NCBI RefSeq assembly: GCF_030163795.1
Contig: NZ_JASJOF010000005.1
Location: forward strand, 186,001-250,000
Origin: Roseicyclus marinus
GTDB taxonomy: Bacteria; Pseudomonadota; Alphaproteobacteria; Rhodobacterales; Rhodobacteraceae
Direction of reading: 5' to 3'
Length of the DNA stretch: 64,000 bases
Every line of letters begins with the position of its first letter. Position 1 is the stretch's first letter. Of this stretch, positions 9,594-19,779 are shown piece by piece. The notes under the pieces are model-generated. The model made no database searches, had not been told where the DNA came from, and was given only the letters and a program-made list of their open reading frames with translations. Position numbers and translations under genes: made by a program.

Positions 9594-11180
9594 ATGACCG
9601 ATACCGTGCCGCCGCGCCGCGCGCTGATTTCCGTGTCCGACAAGACCGGACTGATCGAGTTTGCCACCGCGCTGGCGGGACATGGGGTCGAGCTTCTGTC
9701 GACCGGCGGCACCGCCAAGGCGCTGCGCGACGCGGGCCTGCCCGTCCGCGACGTGGCCGAGGTGACGGGGTTCCCCGAGATGATGGATGGCCGCGTCAAG
9801 ACGCTGCACCCCATGGTTCATGGCGGGCTGCTGGCGCTGCGCGACAATGCCGACCACCTTGCCGCCATGGAAACCCATGGGATCGGCGCGATCGACCTTC
9901 TGGTGGTCAATCTCTACCCGTTCGAGGCCACCGTCGCCTCCGGTGCAGCCTATGACGATTGCATCGAGAACATCGATATCGGCGGCCCCGCGATGATCCG
10001 CGCCGCGGCCAAGAACCACGCCTTCGTCGGTGTCGTCGTCGATACCGAAGATTACGCCGACGTGCTGGCCCAACTCGCGGAACATGGCGGCACCACGCTT
10101 GCCTTCCGCCAGCGTCTGGCGCGCACCGCCTACGCCCGCACCGCCGCCTATGACGCCGCCGTCTCGACCTGGATGGCCGCGGCGCACGGCGACACCACGC
10201 CCCGCCGCCGCGCCTTTGCGGGCGTGCTCAGGCAGACCATGCGCTACGGCGAGAACCCGCACCAGCAGGCCGCCTTCTACACCGACGGCTCGGGCCGCCC
10301 CGGCGTCGCCACCGCCCGCCAGCATCAGGGCAAGGAGCTGAGCTACAACAACATCAACGACACCGACGCGGCCTTCGAACTGGTGGCCGAATTCGCCCCC
10401 GATCAGGGCCCGGCCTGCGCCATCATCAAACATGCCAACCCCTGCGGCGTGGCGCGCGGCACGACGCTCCTCGACGCCTATCGCAAGGCGTTCGATTGCG
10501 ACCGCACCAGCGCCTTTGGTGGCATCGTCGCCCTGAACCAGCGGCTTGACGCCGCCACCGCCGAGGAGATCGTCAAGATCTTCACCGAGGTCGTGATCGC
10601 CCCCGAAGCCGATGACGACGCCATCGCGATCTTTGCCGCGAAAAAGAACCTCCGCCTTCTGACCACGGGCGCGCTGCCCGACCCGCGCCAGCCGGTTCTC
10701 GCCTACAAACAGGTCGCAGGCGGGCTTCTGGTGCAGGACAAGGATACGGGCTTCGTCCCCGAAACAGACCTGCGCGTCGTCACCAAACGCGCGCCCAGCG
10801 ACGCCGAATTGGCCGATTTGCGCTTTGCCTGGACCGTCGCCAAGCATGTGAAATCCAATGCCATCGTCTATGTCCGCGACGGCGCGACCGTGGGTGTCGG
10901 CGCGGGCCAGATGAGCCGGGTCGACAGCTCCACCATCGCCGCGCTCAAGGCGGGCCGGATGGGGGCCGACCTCGGCCTGTCTGATACGCCCGCCAAAGGG
11001 TCGGTCGTCGCCTCCGACGCCTTCTTCCCCTTCGCCGATGGCCTGATGGCCGCCGCCGAGGCGGGGGCGACCGCCATCATCCAGCCCGGCGGGTCGATGC
11101 GCGATGACGAGGTGATCGCGGCAGCCGATGCGGCAGACCTCGCCATGGTCTTTACCGGGATGCGCCATTTCCGGCATTGA
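9594..11180 (+). CDS. purH: Bifunctional AICAR formyltransferase / IMP cyclohydrolase
   Basis: PurH carries out the last two steps of IMP synthesis. The 528-residue product fits the family. The N-terminal MGS-like cyclohydrolase domain (about 1-200) begins [12 protein letters not shown] and includes [18 protein letters not shown] and [12 protein letters not shown]. The C-terminal transformylase domain has the KHANPCG motif near residue 279, TSAFGGIV, and a final [11 protein letters not shown]. The start follows a GAGAGGA stretch 11 bases upstream. The gene is in line with rsmB, the heparinase-like gene and lspA. Confidence 0.97.
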   Translation: MTDTVPPRRALISVSDKTGLIEFATALAGHGVELLSTGGTAKALRDAGLPVRDVAEVTGFPEMMDGRVKTLHPMVHGGLLALRDNADHLAAMETHGIGAIDLLVVNLYPFEATVASGAAYDDCIENIDIGGPAMIRAAAKNHAFVGVVVDTEDYADVLAQLAEHGGTTLAFRQRLARTAYARTAAYDAAVSTWMAAAHGDTTPRRRAFAGVLRQTMRYGENPHQQAAFYTDGSGRPGVATARQHQGKELSYNNINDTDAAFELVAEFAPDQGPACAIIKHANPCGVARGTTLLDAYRKAFDCDRTSAFGGIVALNQRLDAATAEEIVKIFTEVVIAPEADDDAIAIFAAKKNLRLLTTGALPDPRQPVLAYKQVAGGLLVQDKDTGFVPETDLRVVTKRAPSDAELADLRFAWTVAKHVKSNAIVYVRDGATVGVGAGQMSRVDSSTIAALKAGRMGADLGLSDTPAKGSVVASDAFFPFADGLMAAAEAGATAIIQPGGSMRDDEVIAAADAADLAMVFTGMRHFRH

Positions 11181-11190
11181 CGTTCGGTAG

Positions 11191-11210
11191 GGTGCGCCTT
11201 CAGGCGCACC
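11191..11210 (+). terminator. Perfect 8-bp hairpin between purH and lspA
   Basis: GGTGCGCC and GGCGCACC pair perfectly around a TTCA loop, ten bases after the purH stop. No T-run follows. It may be a factor-independent terminator, an RNA-stability hairpin or a dispersed Rhodobacterales intergenic palindrome. Confidence 0.45.
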
Positions 11211-11260
11211 TCCGATCATTTGCCCGACGCCACCACGCGACACCAAGGACACGAGGCTTG

Positions 11261-11743
11261 ATGAAACTGCTGCTGATATCCGCCGCGATCTGGTTCGCGC
11301 TCGACCAAGGGTCGAAATACGCTGTGGTCCACGCCATGGACCTGATCTCGCGCGGGGTGATCGAGGTCGCGCCGCCCTTCCTGACCTTCAAGATGGGCTG
11401 GAATACCGGCATCAACTTCGGCCTTTTCTCCGGTGGCCCCGAGGTGACGCGCTGGATCCTGATCGCCATCGCCATCGCCATCACCTCCTGGCTCACATGG
11501 TGGGCAAGAAACGGCCTGACGCGGCCCATCGCGCTGATTTCGGCGGGCGCCGTGGTGGGCGGGGCGCTCGGCAACACGCTCGACCGGCTGGTCTATGGCG
11601 CGGTGGCCGATTTCCTGAACATGTCGTGCTGCGGCATCGTCAATCCCTTCGCCTTCAACGTGGCCGATATCGGCATCTTTGCAGGTGCCTTGGGCTTGCT
11701 GATCTTCGCCAATGACAGCAAGATGGGCCGTGACGGGGCGTGA
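11261..11743 (+). CDS. lspA: Lipoprotein signal peptidase (signal peptidase II)
   Basis: LspA cleaves signal peptides from prolipoproteins in the inner membrane. The 160-residue protein has four hydrophobic segments (about 3-20, 64-82, 90-106 and 133-150). The catalytic aspartates are in VADFL (Asp117) and FNVADIGI (Asp136), and the GNTLDRL motif is intact. The start follows GAGG and gives a typical length. It directly precedes a lipoprotein gene. Confidence 0.95.
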   Translation: MKLLLISAAIWFALDQGSKYAVVHAMDLISRGVIEVAPPFLTFKMGWNTGINFGLFSGGPEVTRWILIAIAIAITSWLTWWARNGLTRPIALISAGAVVGGALGNTLDRLVYGAVADFLNMSCCGIVNPFAFNVADIGIFAGALGLLIFANDSKMGRDGA

Positions 11744-11787
11744 GATTTGCGTTAGACCCGCCCCCGTGACCGACGAAGGATGACGCG

Positions 11788-12306
11788 ATGCCGCGCCTGA
11801 TGACAACGCTGACGCTTGGTGCCGCGCTGGTCGCGCTGGCGGCTTGCGGGCGGGGTGATCCGCAGCTGATGAACCTGCGCAACACCGAATCCGGTCCCGA
11901 CGAATTCGCGATCCTGCCCACCAATCCGATCGAGATTCCGACCGATCTGGCGTCCCTGCCGCAACCGACACCGGGCGGCATGAACCGCGTCGATCCCGAC
12001 CCCGAGGCGGATGCGATCCGCGCGCTCGGTGGCGATGTGGCCCGCGCCAACCGGGCGGCGGGCGATATCGTCACCTATGCCGCACGCTTCGGCGTGACCC
12101 CGGATATCCGGGGCACGCTCGCGGCCGAAGATCTGGCCTATCGTTCTGAAAACCGGGGGCGTCCGGTGGAGCGGCTGTTCAACCTGAACGTCTATTTCGA
12201 TGCCTACCGCCCCATGGCGCTGGACCGCTACGCGGAGCTTGAGCGCCTGCGCCGCGCCGGCGTGCGGACCCCCGCTGCCCCGCCCGAGGGCATCGAGCTG
12301 GATTGA
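11788..12306 (+). CDS. DUF3035 lipoprotein (BamF-type beta-barrel assembly subunit)
   Basis: The 172-residue protein has a lipoprotein signal peptide with lipobox LAAC (Cys20). The mature part includes FAILPTNPIEIPTDLASLPQPTPGG, typical of DUF3035 proteins. In many Rhodobacterales genomes this family is annotated as the BamF subunit of the outer-membrane beta-barrel assembly machine; I recall that rather than deduce it. It follows lspA, which would process it, and precedes an M16 peptidase pair. GAAGGA supports the start. Confidence 0.75.
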   Translation: MPRLMTTLTLGAALVALAACGRGDPQLMNLRNTESGPDEFAILPTNPIEIPTDLASLPQPTPGGMNRVDPDPEADAIRALGGDVARANRAAGDIVTYAARFGVTPDIRGTLAAEDLAYRSENRGRPVERLFNLNVYFDAYRPMALDRYAELERLRRAGVRTPAAPPEGIELD

Positions 12307-12393
12307 TGCGGATCACGGGACCGTCATGGCCCGTTGATGCCACGCTCCGGCTGCTTATCTCTATCTCGATACTGGCTGAACCGGAGAGTGCCG

Positions 12394-13752
12394 ATGCTGC
12401 ACCGCCTTGCGCTGGCCCTCGGGCTGATCCTCACCCCCTTGGCCGTCCATGCGGCGGGCGACATCGCCGATTTCACGCTCGAAAACGGGATGCAGGTCGT
12501 CGTGATCGAGGATCACCGCGCCCCGGCGGTCACCCACATGGTTTGGTACCGCGTCGGTGCCGCCGATGAACCCCCCGGCCAATCCGGCATCGCGCATTTC
12601 CTCGAACACCTGATGTTCAAGGCGACCGATACCATGGCCTCGGGCGAGTTCAGCGCCGTGGTCGAGGCGAATGGCGGGTCGGACAACGCCTTCACATCAT
12701 GGGATTACACCGCCTATTTCCAGCGCGTCGCCACCGACCGTCTGGGCCTGATGATGCAGATGGAGGCCGACCGGATGCGCAACCTGCGCTTCGACCCGGC
12801 CGAGGTCGCGACCGAACGCTCCGTCATTCTCGAAGAACGGGCGCAGCGCGTGGACAGTTCGGCCGGCGCGCTCTTCAACGAACAGGCGCGCGCCGCACTC
12901 TTTCTCAACCACCCCTACGGCATTCCCATCATCGGCTGGCGCCACGAGATGGAGACGCTCGACGTCGATCACCTGCAAGCCTTCTACGACAGCTGGTATC
13001 ACCCCAACAACGCGATCCTGATCGTCGCGGGCGATGTCACGCCCGACGAAGTGCGCGCACTGGCCGAGGAACATTACGGCCCGATCCCGGCCTCGGATGC
13101 CCTGCCGCCGCGCCTGCGCCCGCTGGAGCCGCCCCATATCGCGGATCGGCGGCTGGTCTACGAGGATGCCCGCGTGGCCAATCCCTATGTCTCGATCCAG
13201 ATGCTCGCGCCGGTGCGTGAACCCGGCGATCAGGCCGAGGCGGCGGCATTGGTCTACCTGGCCGAGATCCTCGGCGGCGGTCAAACCTCCCTCCTGTCGC
13301 GGCGGCTGCAAAACGAGGAACAGCGCTCGCTCTACGCCGCCGCCTTCTACGATTCCACCAGCGTCGATCCCTCCGGCTTCACCCTCGTGAACATCCCCGT
13401 TCCCGGCGTATCGCTCGAAGAGGCCGAGGCCGATCTTTGGCGCATTGTCGAGGGCTTTCTCGCCGATGGCATCGACCCCGAACAATTCGAACGGATCCGC
13501 TTCCGCATCGAGGCGGGCGAGATCTACGAAGAGGATGACACCGCGGGGCTTGCGCGCAGCTATGGCGTGGACCTCTCCACCGGGCTCGGCATCGCCGATA
13601 TCGAGGGTTGGACCGACACCCTTGCCGCCGTCACCCCCGAGGACGTGATGGAGGCGGCCCGGCGGCTCTTCAGCGACCCCTCGACTGTCACGGGCTACCT
13701 TGTCCGGCCACAGGACAATGCCCAAGCCGATTCCGCGGAGGTTGGCCAATGA
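12394..13752 (+). CDS. M16 (pitrilysin-type) zinc peptidase, catalytic subunit
   Basis: The 452-residue product starts with a signal peptide (about 1-20, ending VHA-A) and carries the inverted zinc motif HFLEH (68-72), with a further metal-ligand Glu in the ILEERAQR helix (about 147-148). The C-terminal M16 domain includes EILGGGQTSLLSRRLQ. Such enzymes form clamshell heterodimers with an inactive M16 partner, and the next gene, which starts inside this gene's stop (ATGA), is exactly that. It is expected to act in the periplasm. GGAGAG supports the start. Confidence 0.92.
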   Translation: MLHRLALALGLILTPLAVHAAGDIADFTLENGMQVVVIEDHRAPAVTHMVWYRVGAADEPPGQSGIAHFLEHLMFKATDTMASGEFSAVVEANGGSDNAFTSWDYTAYFQRVATDRLGLMMQMEADRMRNLRFDPAEVATERSVILEERAQRVDSSAGALFNEQARAALFLNHPYGIPIIGWRHEMETLDVDHLQAFYDSWYHPNNAILIVAGDVTPDEVRALAEEHYGPIPASDALPPRLRPLEPPHIADRRLVYEDARVANPYVSIQMLAPVREPGDQAEAAALVYLAEILGGGQTSLLSRRLQNEEQRSLYAAAFYDSTSVDPSGFTLVNIPVPGVSLEEAEADLWRIVEGFLADGIDPEQFERIRFRIEAGEIYEEDDTAGLARSYGVDLSTGLGIADIEGWTDTLAAVTPEDVMEAARRLFSDPSTVTGYLVRPQDNAQADSAEVGQ

Positions 13753-15062
13753 TCCCCCGTCTCGCCGCCGCGCTCTGCGCGATCTGGTTCGCCCTACCCG
13801 CGCTTGCCACCATCGACATCGAGGAAGTCACCTCTCCCGGCGGGATCGAGGCTTGGCTGGTCGAGGATCATTCGATCCCCTTCGTCGCGCTCGAATTCTG
13901 GTTCGTCGGCGGTTCGGCGCTGGATGCGCCCGAGGCGCGCGGCGCGACCTACCTGATGATGGGCCTGCTCGAGGAAGGCGCGGCTGACATGGACGCGCAA
14001 GCCTTCGCCGCCGAGGTCGAGGGGCTCGCCACCGCCTTCAGCTTCGACGCCGCCGGCGATGCCGTGACCGTCAGCGCCCGCATGCTGACCCAGAACCGGA
14101 CCGAGGCCGCCGATCTGCTGCGCGCGGCCCTTGTCGAACCCCGCTTCGACGAAGACGCCATCGAACGCGTCCGCGGGCAGGTCCTGTCGATCATCGAAGG
14201 CAATGCCCGCAATCCGTCGGACATCGCGCGCACGACCTTCAACGCCATGGCCTATGGCGACCATCCCTACGGCACCCCGCAAGAAGGCAGCGTGGACAGC
14301 GTCACCGCGCTCACCCGCGACGATATCCTCGCCGCCCATCGCGCCGCCCTGACCCGCGACCGCGTCGTCGTGGGGGCGGCGGGCGACATCACCGCCGAGG
14401 AACTGGGCGCGCTCATCGACCGCATCCTTGGCGATCTGCCCGCCGAGGCCCCGCCCCGCCCCGATCCGGTCACGCTCGACCTGCCCGGCGGCATCACGGT
14501 GGTGGATTTCCCCAGCCCGCAATCGGTCGCGTTTTTCGGCCATGCCGGCATCGACCGCGACGACCCCGATTTCTTCGCCGCCTTCGTGCTGAACCAGGTC
14601 TTGGGCGGCGGCGGTTTCCGCTCCCGCCTGATGGAAGAGGTGCGCGTCGCCCGCGGCCTGACCTATGGCATCGGCAGCTTCCTGTCGCTGGCCGACCTTT
14701 CGCCCGCGATCCTCGGGCAATTCTCCTCCTCGAACGAATTGGTGGCCGAGGCGATCGAGGTGGTCCGCGCCGAATGGTCCGACCTCGCCCAGAACGGCAT
14801 CACCGAGGAAGAGCTGGAGGCCGCCAAACGCTACATGACCGGCGAATATCCGCTGCGGTTCGATGGCAACGGAACCATCGCGGGCATCCTTGCCTCGATG
14901 CAATCCGACGACATGCCGGTCGATTACATCACCAACCGCAACAGCTATATCGAAGCGGTGACCCTCGAGGATGTGCGCCGCGTCGCGGCCCGCCTCCTCG
15001 ATCCCGAGGCGCTGCATTTCGTCGTGGTCGGACAGCCGCAAAACGTATCGCCCGGCAATTGA
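13749..15062 (+). CDS. M16 peptidase-like non-catalytic partner subunit
   Basis: The 437-residue protein has a signal peptide (about 1-18, ending ALA-T) and an M16 fold. At the zinc-motif position it reads [11 protein letters not shown], so HxxEH is absent and the chain cannot bind zinc in the usual way. The C-terminal Arg...Tyr substrate-binding motif is present in [18 protein letters not shown] (about residues 290-307). This pattern is characteristic of the inactive subunit of heterodimeric bacterial M16 proteases. Translation is coupled to the catalytic subunit by a 4-base overlap. Confidence 0.9.
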   Translation: MIPRLAAALCAIWFALPALATIDIEEVTSPGGIEAWLVEDHSIPFVALEFWFVGGSALDAPEARGATYLMMGLLEEGAADMDAQAFAAEVEGLATAFSFDAAGDAVTVSARMLTQNRTEAADLLRAALVEPRFDEDAIERVRGQVLSIIEGNARNPSDIARTTFNAMAYGDHPYGTPQEGSVDSVTALTRDDILAAHRAALTRDRVVVGAAGDITAEELGALIDRILGDLPAEAPPRPDPVTLDLPGGITVVDFPSPQSVAFFGHAGIDRDDPDFFAAFVLNQVLGGGGFRSRLMEEVRVARGLTYGIGSFLSLADLSPAILGQFSSSNELVAEAIEVVRAEWSDLAQNGITEEELEAAKRYMTGEYPLRFDGNGTIAGILASMQSDDMPVDYITNRNSYIEAVTLEDVRRVAARLLDPEALHFVVVGQPQNVSPGN

Positions 15063-15109
15063 CGAGACAGTCTTTGATCGCCCCCGGGGTCCATGCTAGG
15101 TTTGGGGCC

Positions 15110-16936
15110 ATGTCCCTTGATGACCCCAATATAGGCCGCCCTCTCATCCGCCAGCTGGATGAAACAGCGATCAACCGGATCGCGGCGGGAGAGGTCGTGG
15201 AACGCCCCGCCTCGGCGGTCAAGGAACTCGTGGAAAACGCCATCGACGCAGGCGCCACCCGTGTTTTGGTCGAGGTCGCGCATGGCGGCAAATCCCTGAT
15301 CCGGATCACCGATGACGGCTGCGGCATGACGCCTGCGGATCTACCGCTGGCGCTGTCGCGTCACGCCACCTCCAAGATCGACGGCAGCGACCTCCTGAAC
15401 ATCCGCAGCTTCGGCTTCCGCGGCGAGGCGCTGCCCTCGCTCGGGGCCGTGGGACGCCTCAAGATCACCAGCCGCGCGGGCAACGACCCTGCGCACGAGA
15501 TCCGCGTGATCGGCGGAGAGATGTCGTCTGTCCGCCCCGCTGCCCTGTCGCGCGGCACGGTCGTGGAATTGCGCGACCTGTTCTTCGCCACGCCCGCCCG
15601 GCTGAAATTCCTGCGGGGCGACCGCGCCGAGATGCAGGCGATCACCGATGTGGTCCGCCGCCTCGCCATGGCGGAACCCGCCGTGGGCATCACCCTCAAG
15701 GACATGACCGACGGCGAGCGCGTGGTCCTGCGCGCCGATCCCGAAACCGGCGACATCTGGCGGGCCTTGACCGCCCGCCTGCGCGCGCTGATCGGGCCCG
15801 AGTTCACCGACAACGCGATGCGGATCGACGCCGAACGCGACGGGGTCCGCCTGACCGGTCTTGCCGCGCTGCCGACCTATTCGCGGGGCGCCGCCGTGGC
15901 GCAATACCTGTTCGTCAACGGCCGCCCCGTGCGCGACAAGCAACTGATCGGGGCGCTGAGGGCCGGCTACATGGACGTGCTCGCGCGCGACCGCCATCCG
16001 GCAGCGGCACTTTTCATCGACTGCCCGCCGGAACGCGTCGACGTCAACGTCCATCCCGCCAAGGCCGAGGTCCGGTTCCGCGATCCCGACACGGTGCGCG
16101 GGCTGATCGTCTCGGCCCTGCGGCAAGGGCTGGCCCAGGACGGCCACCGCGCCTCTTCGACCGTGGGCGATGACGTTCTGGGTGCCTTCCGGCCCGAACC
16201 AACCACGCCGCCGTATGTCTACCAGATGGACAGGCCCTCCACGGCGGCGCTGTCACGCGCCCGCGACTGGCAGGTCCAGCAGTTCGCCGAGGAAAGTCTT
16301 CCGTGGACACCTTCGGCCCGGATCGAGGACATGACGACGCCCCCGCCCGAGGCCACCAGCCGGCCGCTGGGCGCCGCGCGCGCGCAGATCCACGAAAACT
16401 ACATCCTCGCCCAGACCGACACCGGCATGGTTATCGTCGATGCCCATGCCGCCCATGAACGGCTGGTCTACGAACGCCTCAAACGCCAGATGGACGAAAC
16501 CGGGGTCGCGCGGCAGGCGCTGCTGATCCCCGAAATCGTGACGCTGGGCGACGCCGCCGACCGCCTTCTCGCCCATGCCGGGGATCTGGCCGCGCTCGGC
16601 CTCGTCATCGAACCCTTCGGCCCCGGCACCATCGCCGTGCGCGAAACTCCGGCTTTGCTGGGCGCGGTTGCAGTCGAACCCCTTCTGCGCGATATCCTTG
16701 ACGAAATCGACGATCTCGGCCAATCCGGTACACTGCGGGCGCGCCTGGACGCGGTGCTGTCGCGGGTGGCCTGCCATGGATCGGTCCGCACCGGCCGCCG
16801 GATGACCGCCGACGAGATGAACGCGCTTCTGCGTGAAATGGAATCGACGCCCAAATCGGGCCAATGCAACCACGGACGACCCACTTTCGTGACCTTGGCC
16901 CTCGCGGATATCGAGCGCCTGTTCGGGCGGAGCTGA
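15110..16936 (+). CDS. mutL: DNA mismatch repair protein MutL
   Basis: MutL couples MutS mismatch recognition to strand incision. The 608-residue protein has a GHKL ATPase domain with [12 protein letters not shown] and TDDGCGMT, an SRHATSKI segment, a FRGEALPS motif, a proline-rich linker (about 345-430) and a C-terminal dimerisation domain. The endonuclease motif reads [12 protein letters not shown] (Asp444 onward) instead of the canonical DQHA(x)2E(x)4E, and a CNHGRPT motif follows near the end. The start is placed at MSLDDPNIG from homology. It is followed four bases later by rmuC. Confidence 0.95.
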   Translation: MSLDDPNIGRPLIRQLDETAINRIAAGEVVERPASAVKELVENAIDAGATRVLVEVAHGGKSLIRITDDGCGMTPADLPLALSRHATSKIDGSDLLNIRSFGFRGEALPSLGAVGRLKITSRAGNDPAHEIRVIGGEMSSVRPAALSRGTVVELRDLFFATPARLKFLRGDRAEMQAITDVVRRLAMAEPAVGITLKDMTDGERVVLRADPETGDIWRALTARLRALIGPEFTDNAMRIDAERDGVRLTGLAALPTYSRGAAVAQYLFVNGRPVRDKQLIGALRAGYMDVLARDRHPAAALFIDCPPERVDVNVHPAKAEVRFRDPDTVRGLIVSALRQGLAQDGHRASSTVGDDVLGAFRPEPTTPPYVYQMDRPSTAALSRARDWQVQQFAEESLPWTPSARIEDMTTPPPEATSRPLGAARAQIHENYILAQTDTGMVIVDAHAAHERLVYERLKRQMDETGVARQALLIPEIVTLGDAADRLLAHAGDLAALGLVIEPFGPGTIAVRETPALLGAVAVEPLLRDILDEIDDLGQSGTLRARLDAVLSRVACHGSVRTGRRMTADEMNALLREMESTPKSGQCNHGRPTFVTLALADIERLFGRS

Positions 16937-16939
16937 CGG

Positions 16940-18424
16940 ATGGAAAACATACCCCTCTTCGCCTTCCTTGACAGGCTGGGTGCCGACCTCAGGGCGGCCT
17001 CCCCCTTTGGGCCGGGCATCGATCCCCTGCCCGCCTATCTGGTTCTGGCGCTGCTCGTCATCGTGGTGCTGGTCATCGCGCTGATCCGCCGTGGTCAGGC
17101 GCTCAAGCGCGCCGGGGCCAGCCAGGCCGAGATCGAAAGCCTGCGGCGGCAGGTCGCCGTGCAGGAAGTTCGCACAGAACGCCTGTCCGAGGTCGAGAAA
17201 TCCTTTTCCGATGTGCGCGACGAACGCGACCGGCTTATGGGCGCGCTCAATCAGGCCGAGGCGCGGCTGGAAACCACGGAACGCACCCACGCCGCCCGGC
17301 TCGAGGAATTGCGCGGCCTGAACGAGGCCTTGCAGGGCCAGTTCAAGACATTGGCCAACGAGGTTCTGGAGGGCAATTCCAAGGCCTTCCTCGACCGCGT
17401 GACCGAACGTTTCGCCACCCATTCGGAAACGGCCAAGGCCGAACTGGATGCGCGGCAGAAAGCCATCGACGGCATGGTCAAACCGCTCAGCGAGCGGCTG
17501 GGCGCCTTCGACACGATCCTGCGCGAGATGGAAAAACACCGCACCGATGCCTATGGCGCGATCCGCGAACAGGTCGAACAGCTGAAACTGGGCCAGTCCC
17601 AGCTTTCTGGCGAAACCCGCAAGCTGGTGCAGGCGCTGCGCGCACCCAAGACGCGCGGACGCTGGGGCGAAATGCAGCTCCGACAGGTCTTCGAACTCAG
17701 CGGCATGTCCGAGCATGTCGATTTCGAGACCGAGGCGACGATGCGGACCGAGGAAGGCTTGCAGCGGCCCGATGCCATCGTGCGGATGCCGGGGGGCCGG
17801 TCGCTCGTGATCGACGCCAAGACCTCCCTCGACGGCTATCTCGACGCGGTTGAGGCCGAAACGCCCGAGGCGCGGGATGCCGCCATCGCCCGCCACGCGC
17901 GACAGGTGGCCGAACATGTCCGGCTTCTGTCCTCCAAGCGCTACCACGACCTTCTGGCCGATACGCCCGATTTCGTGGTGATGTTCATTCCCGGCGACGT
18001 GTTCCTGTCGGCGGCGGTCGAAATCGACCCCGGGCTTCTGGAACGCGCCATGGGCGCGCGTGTGGTGATCGCCACGCCCTCGACGCTGATCGCGCTCCTG
18101 CGCACCATCGCCTTCGGCTGGCAGCAGGAAAAGATCGCCGAAAACGCCGTGACCATCCACCGCGAGGCGCGCGAACTCTACAACCGCCTCGCGATTTTCG
18201 CCTCGAACCTGCAAAAGGTGGGCGTCGCGCTCAACCGCTCGGTGGAAAGCTACAACAAGGCGATGGGCTCGCTCGAGGCCCGGGTGCTGCCCTCCGCCCG
18301 CAAGCTCGAGGCGCTGCAGGTGGTCCAGACCCCCTCGCCCGATCTGCAGGACGCGCCCCGCGTCGAAGCCGTGCCGCGCCGCCTGACCGCGGCGGAATTG
18401 CTCACCTTCGACGACGACGAATAG
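16940..18424 (+). CDS. rmuC: DNA recombination protein RmuC
   Basis: RmuC limits inversion recombination at short inverted repeats. The 494-residue protein has a membrane anchor (about residues 33-50, AYLVLALLVIVVLVIALI), a coiled coil (about 55-200) and the RmuC nuclease-like domain. The latter includes TRGRWGEMQLRQVFELSGM, VIDAKTSLDGYLDAV and FVVMFIPGDVFLSAA. A variable tail follows. The gene starts four bases after mutL, so the two repair genes are probably one transcript ending at a downstream hairpin. Confidence 0.92.
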   Translation: MENIPLFAFLDRLGADLRAASPFGPGIDPLPAYLVLALLVIVVLVIALIRRGQALKRAGASQAEIESLRRQVAVQEVRTERLSEVEKSFSDVRDERDRLMGALNQAEARLETTERTHAARLEELRGLNEALQGQFKTLANEVLEGNSKAFLDRVTERFATHSETAKAELDARQKAIDGMVKPLSERLGAFDTILREMEKHRTDAYGAIREQVEQLKLGQSQLSGETRKLVQALRAPKTRGRWGEMQLRQVFELSGMSEHVDFETEATMRTEEGLQRPDAIVRMPGGRSLVIDAKTSLDGYLDAVEAETPEARDAAIARHARQVAEHVRLLSSKRYHDLLADTPDFVVMFIPGDVFLSAAVEIDPGLLERAMGARVVIATPSTLIALLRTIAFGWQQEKIAENAVTIHREARELYNRLAIFASNLQKVGVALNRSVESYNKAMGSLEARVLPSARKLEALQVVQTPSPDLQDAPRVEAVPRRLTAAELLTFDDDE

Positions 18425-18459
18425 ACCGGCGAACCTGCGCTTTCCAAGGCGGGAAATCT

Positions 18460-18480
18460 GCGGCTTCGGCCGCCATTTTT
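18460..18480 (+). terminator. UUCG-capped terminator after rmuC
   Basis: A 5-bp GCGGC/GCCGC stem with a TTCG loop is followed by CATTTTT. It lies between the convergent rmuC and thiolase genes and fits a factor-independent terminator for mutL-rmuC. Confidence 0.55.
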
Positions 18481-18496
18481 CACCACAAAACCGGCC

Positions 18497-19675
18497 TCAG
18501 ATCCTCTCGATCGCGATCGCCGTCCCCTCACCGCCACCAATGCAGATCGCGGCCACCCCGCGCTTCAACCCGTGCCGCTCCAGCGCGTTCAAAAGCGTCA
18601 CCATGATCCGCGCACCCGATGCCCCGATGGGATGACCCAGCGCACAGGCCCCGCCATGCACGTTCATCCGCGCGCGATCCACGCCCATCTCGCGCATGAA
18701 GGCCATCGGCACGACCGCAAAGGCCTCGTTCACCTCCCACAGGTCGACATCCGAGACCGACCATCCCAGCCGGTCCAGCAATTTCCGCGCGGCGGGAACG
18801 GGCGCTGTCGGAAACAGGTTCGGCTCCTGCGCATGGCTGGCATGGCCCAGAACCCGCGCCCGCACCTTGAGCCCTCGCGCTTCGGCCACCGCCCTGCGCG
18901 CCATGACCAGCGCCGCCGCCCCATCCGAGATGGAGGAGGAATTGGCCGCCGTCACCGTCCCGTCCTTGCGAAAGGCGGGCTTCAGCGTTGGGATTTTCTC
19001 GGGCCGTGCGCTTCCGGGCTGCTCATCGACCGCGACCACCGTCTCGCCCTTGCGCGTGGTCACCGTCACGGGCGTCACCTCCGCGTCAAAGGCCCCGCTT
19101 TCAATGGCCTTCAGCGCATTGTCGAGCGATCCCAGCGCGTACTCGTCCTGCGCCGCGCGCGTGAACTGGAACGCCTCCGCACAATCTTCGGCAAAGGTGC
19201 CCATCAGGCGGCCTTTGTCATAGGCATCCTCCAGCCCGTCGAGGAACATGTGATCCTGCGCCGCCGCATGTCCCATCCGCGCGCCCCCGCGCATGGCGGG
19301 CAACAGGTAGGGGGCATTCGACATCGATTCCATGCCGCCCGCGACGATCACGTCCGACCGCCCCAGCGCCAGCGCATCCCAGCCGAACATCGCGGCCTTC
19401 ATCCCCGAGCCGCACATCTTGTTGAGCGTCGTCGCCGGAACATCCTTGGGCAGACCGGCCTTGAACCCCGCCTGCCGCGCGGGCGCCTGACCTTGACCGG
19501 CCGGCAGGACGCAGCCCATCAACAACTCGTCCACCGCATCCGGGGCAACGCCCGCATCGGCGAGCGCGGCGGCGATGGCGGCACCGCCGAGATCGGAAGC
19601 GCCGACCCCCGCAAGCGCGCCTTGGAACCCACCCATCGGCGTCCGCGCGGCCCCCGCGATCACGACCTCGTCCAT
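18497..19675 (-). CDS. Acetyl-CoA C-acyltransferase (thiolase)
   Basis: The 392-residue protein is a thiolase, joining or cleaving acyl-CoA units. The nucleophilic cysteine is in NKMCGSGMKA (Cys88). The other active-site residues are in GGACALGHPIGASG (His348) and CIGGGEG (Cys378). The start MDEVVIAGAARTP is preceded by GGGAGAGG and gives the standard length. It is not next to a ketoacyl-CoA reductase, so beta-oxidation, ketone-body or polyhydroxybutyrate roles cannot be separated. It is divergent from the STAS gene, across a region with phased GGTAA repeats. Confidence 0.9.
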   Translation of the reverse strand: MDEVVIAGAARTPMGGFQGALAGVGASDLGGAAIAAALADAGVAPDAVDELLMGCVLPAGQGQAPARQAGFKAGLPKDVPATTLNKMCGSGMKAAMFGWDALALGRSDVIVAGGMESMSNAPYLLPAMRGGARMGHAAAQDHMFLDGLEDAYDKGRLMGTFAEDCAEAFQFTRAAQDEYALGSLDNALKAIESGAFDAEVTPVTVTTRKGETVVAVDEQPGSARPEKIPTLKPAFRKDGTVTAANSSSISDGAAALVMARRAVAEARGLKVRARVLGHASHAQEPNLFPTAPVPAARKLLDRLGWSVSDVDLWEVNEAFAVVPMAFMREMGVDRARMNVHGGACALGHPIGASGARIMVTLLNALERHGLKRGVAAICIGGGEGTAIAIERI

Positions 19676-19695
19676 GCGCCTCTCCCCCTGCCTTT

Positions 19696-19733
19696 GGTAA
19701 CCATGCGGTAAGATCCCGCTCACCACTTGGTAA
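19696..19733. promoter_or_regulatory. Three phased GGTAA repeats, possible operator
   Basis: GGTAA occurs at 19696, 19707 and 19729, spaced 11 and 22 bases. The last two extend to GGTAAGAT. They sit in the AT-richer 104-base gap between the divergent thiolase and STAS genes. One- and two-turn spacing on one face of the helix is what a cooperative DNA-binding protein would need. No matching regulator gene is next door. Confidence 0.35.
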
Positions 19734-19779
19734 GATTTTGTCCCTATCCGTAACCAAATCCTAACGAGGAGAGCTTGCC

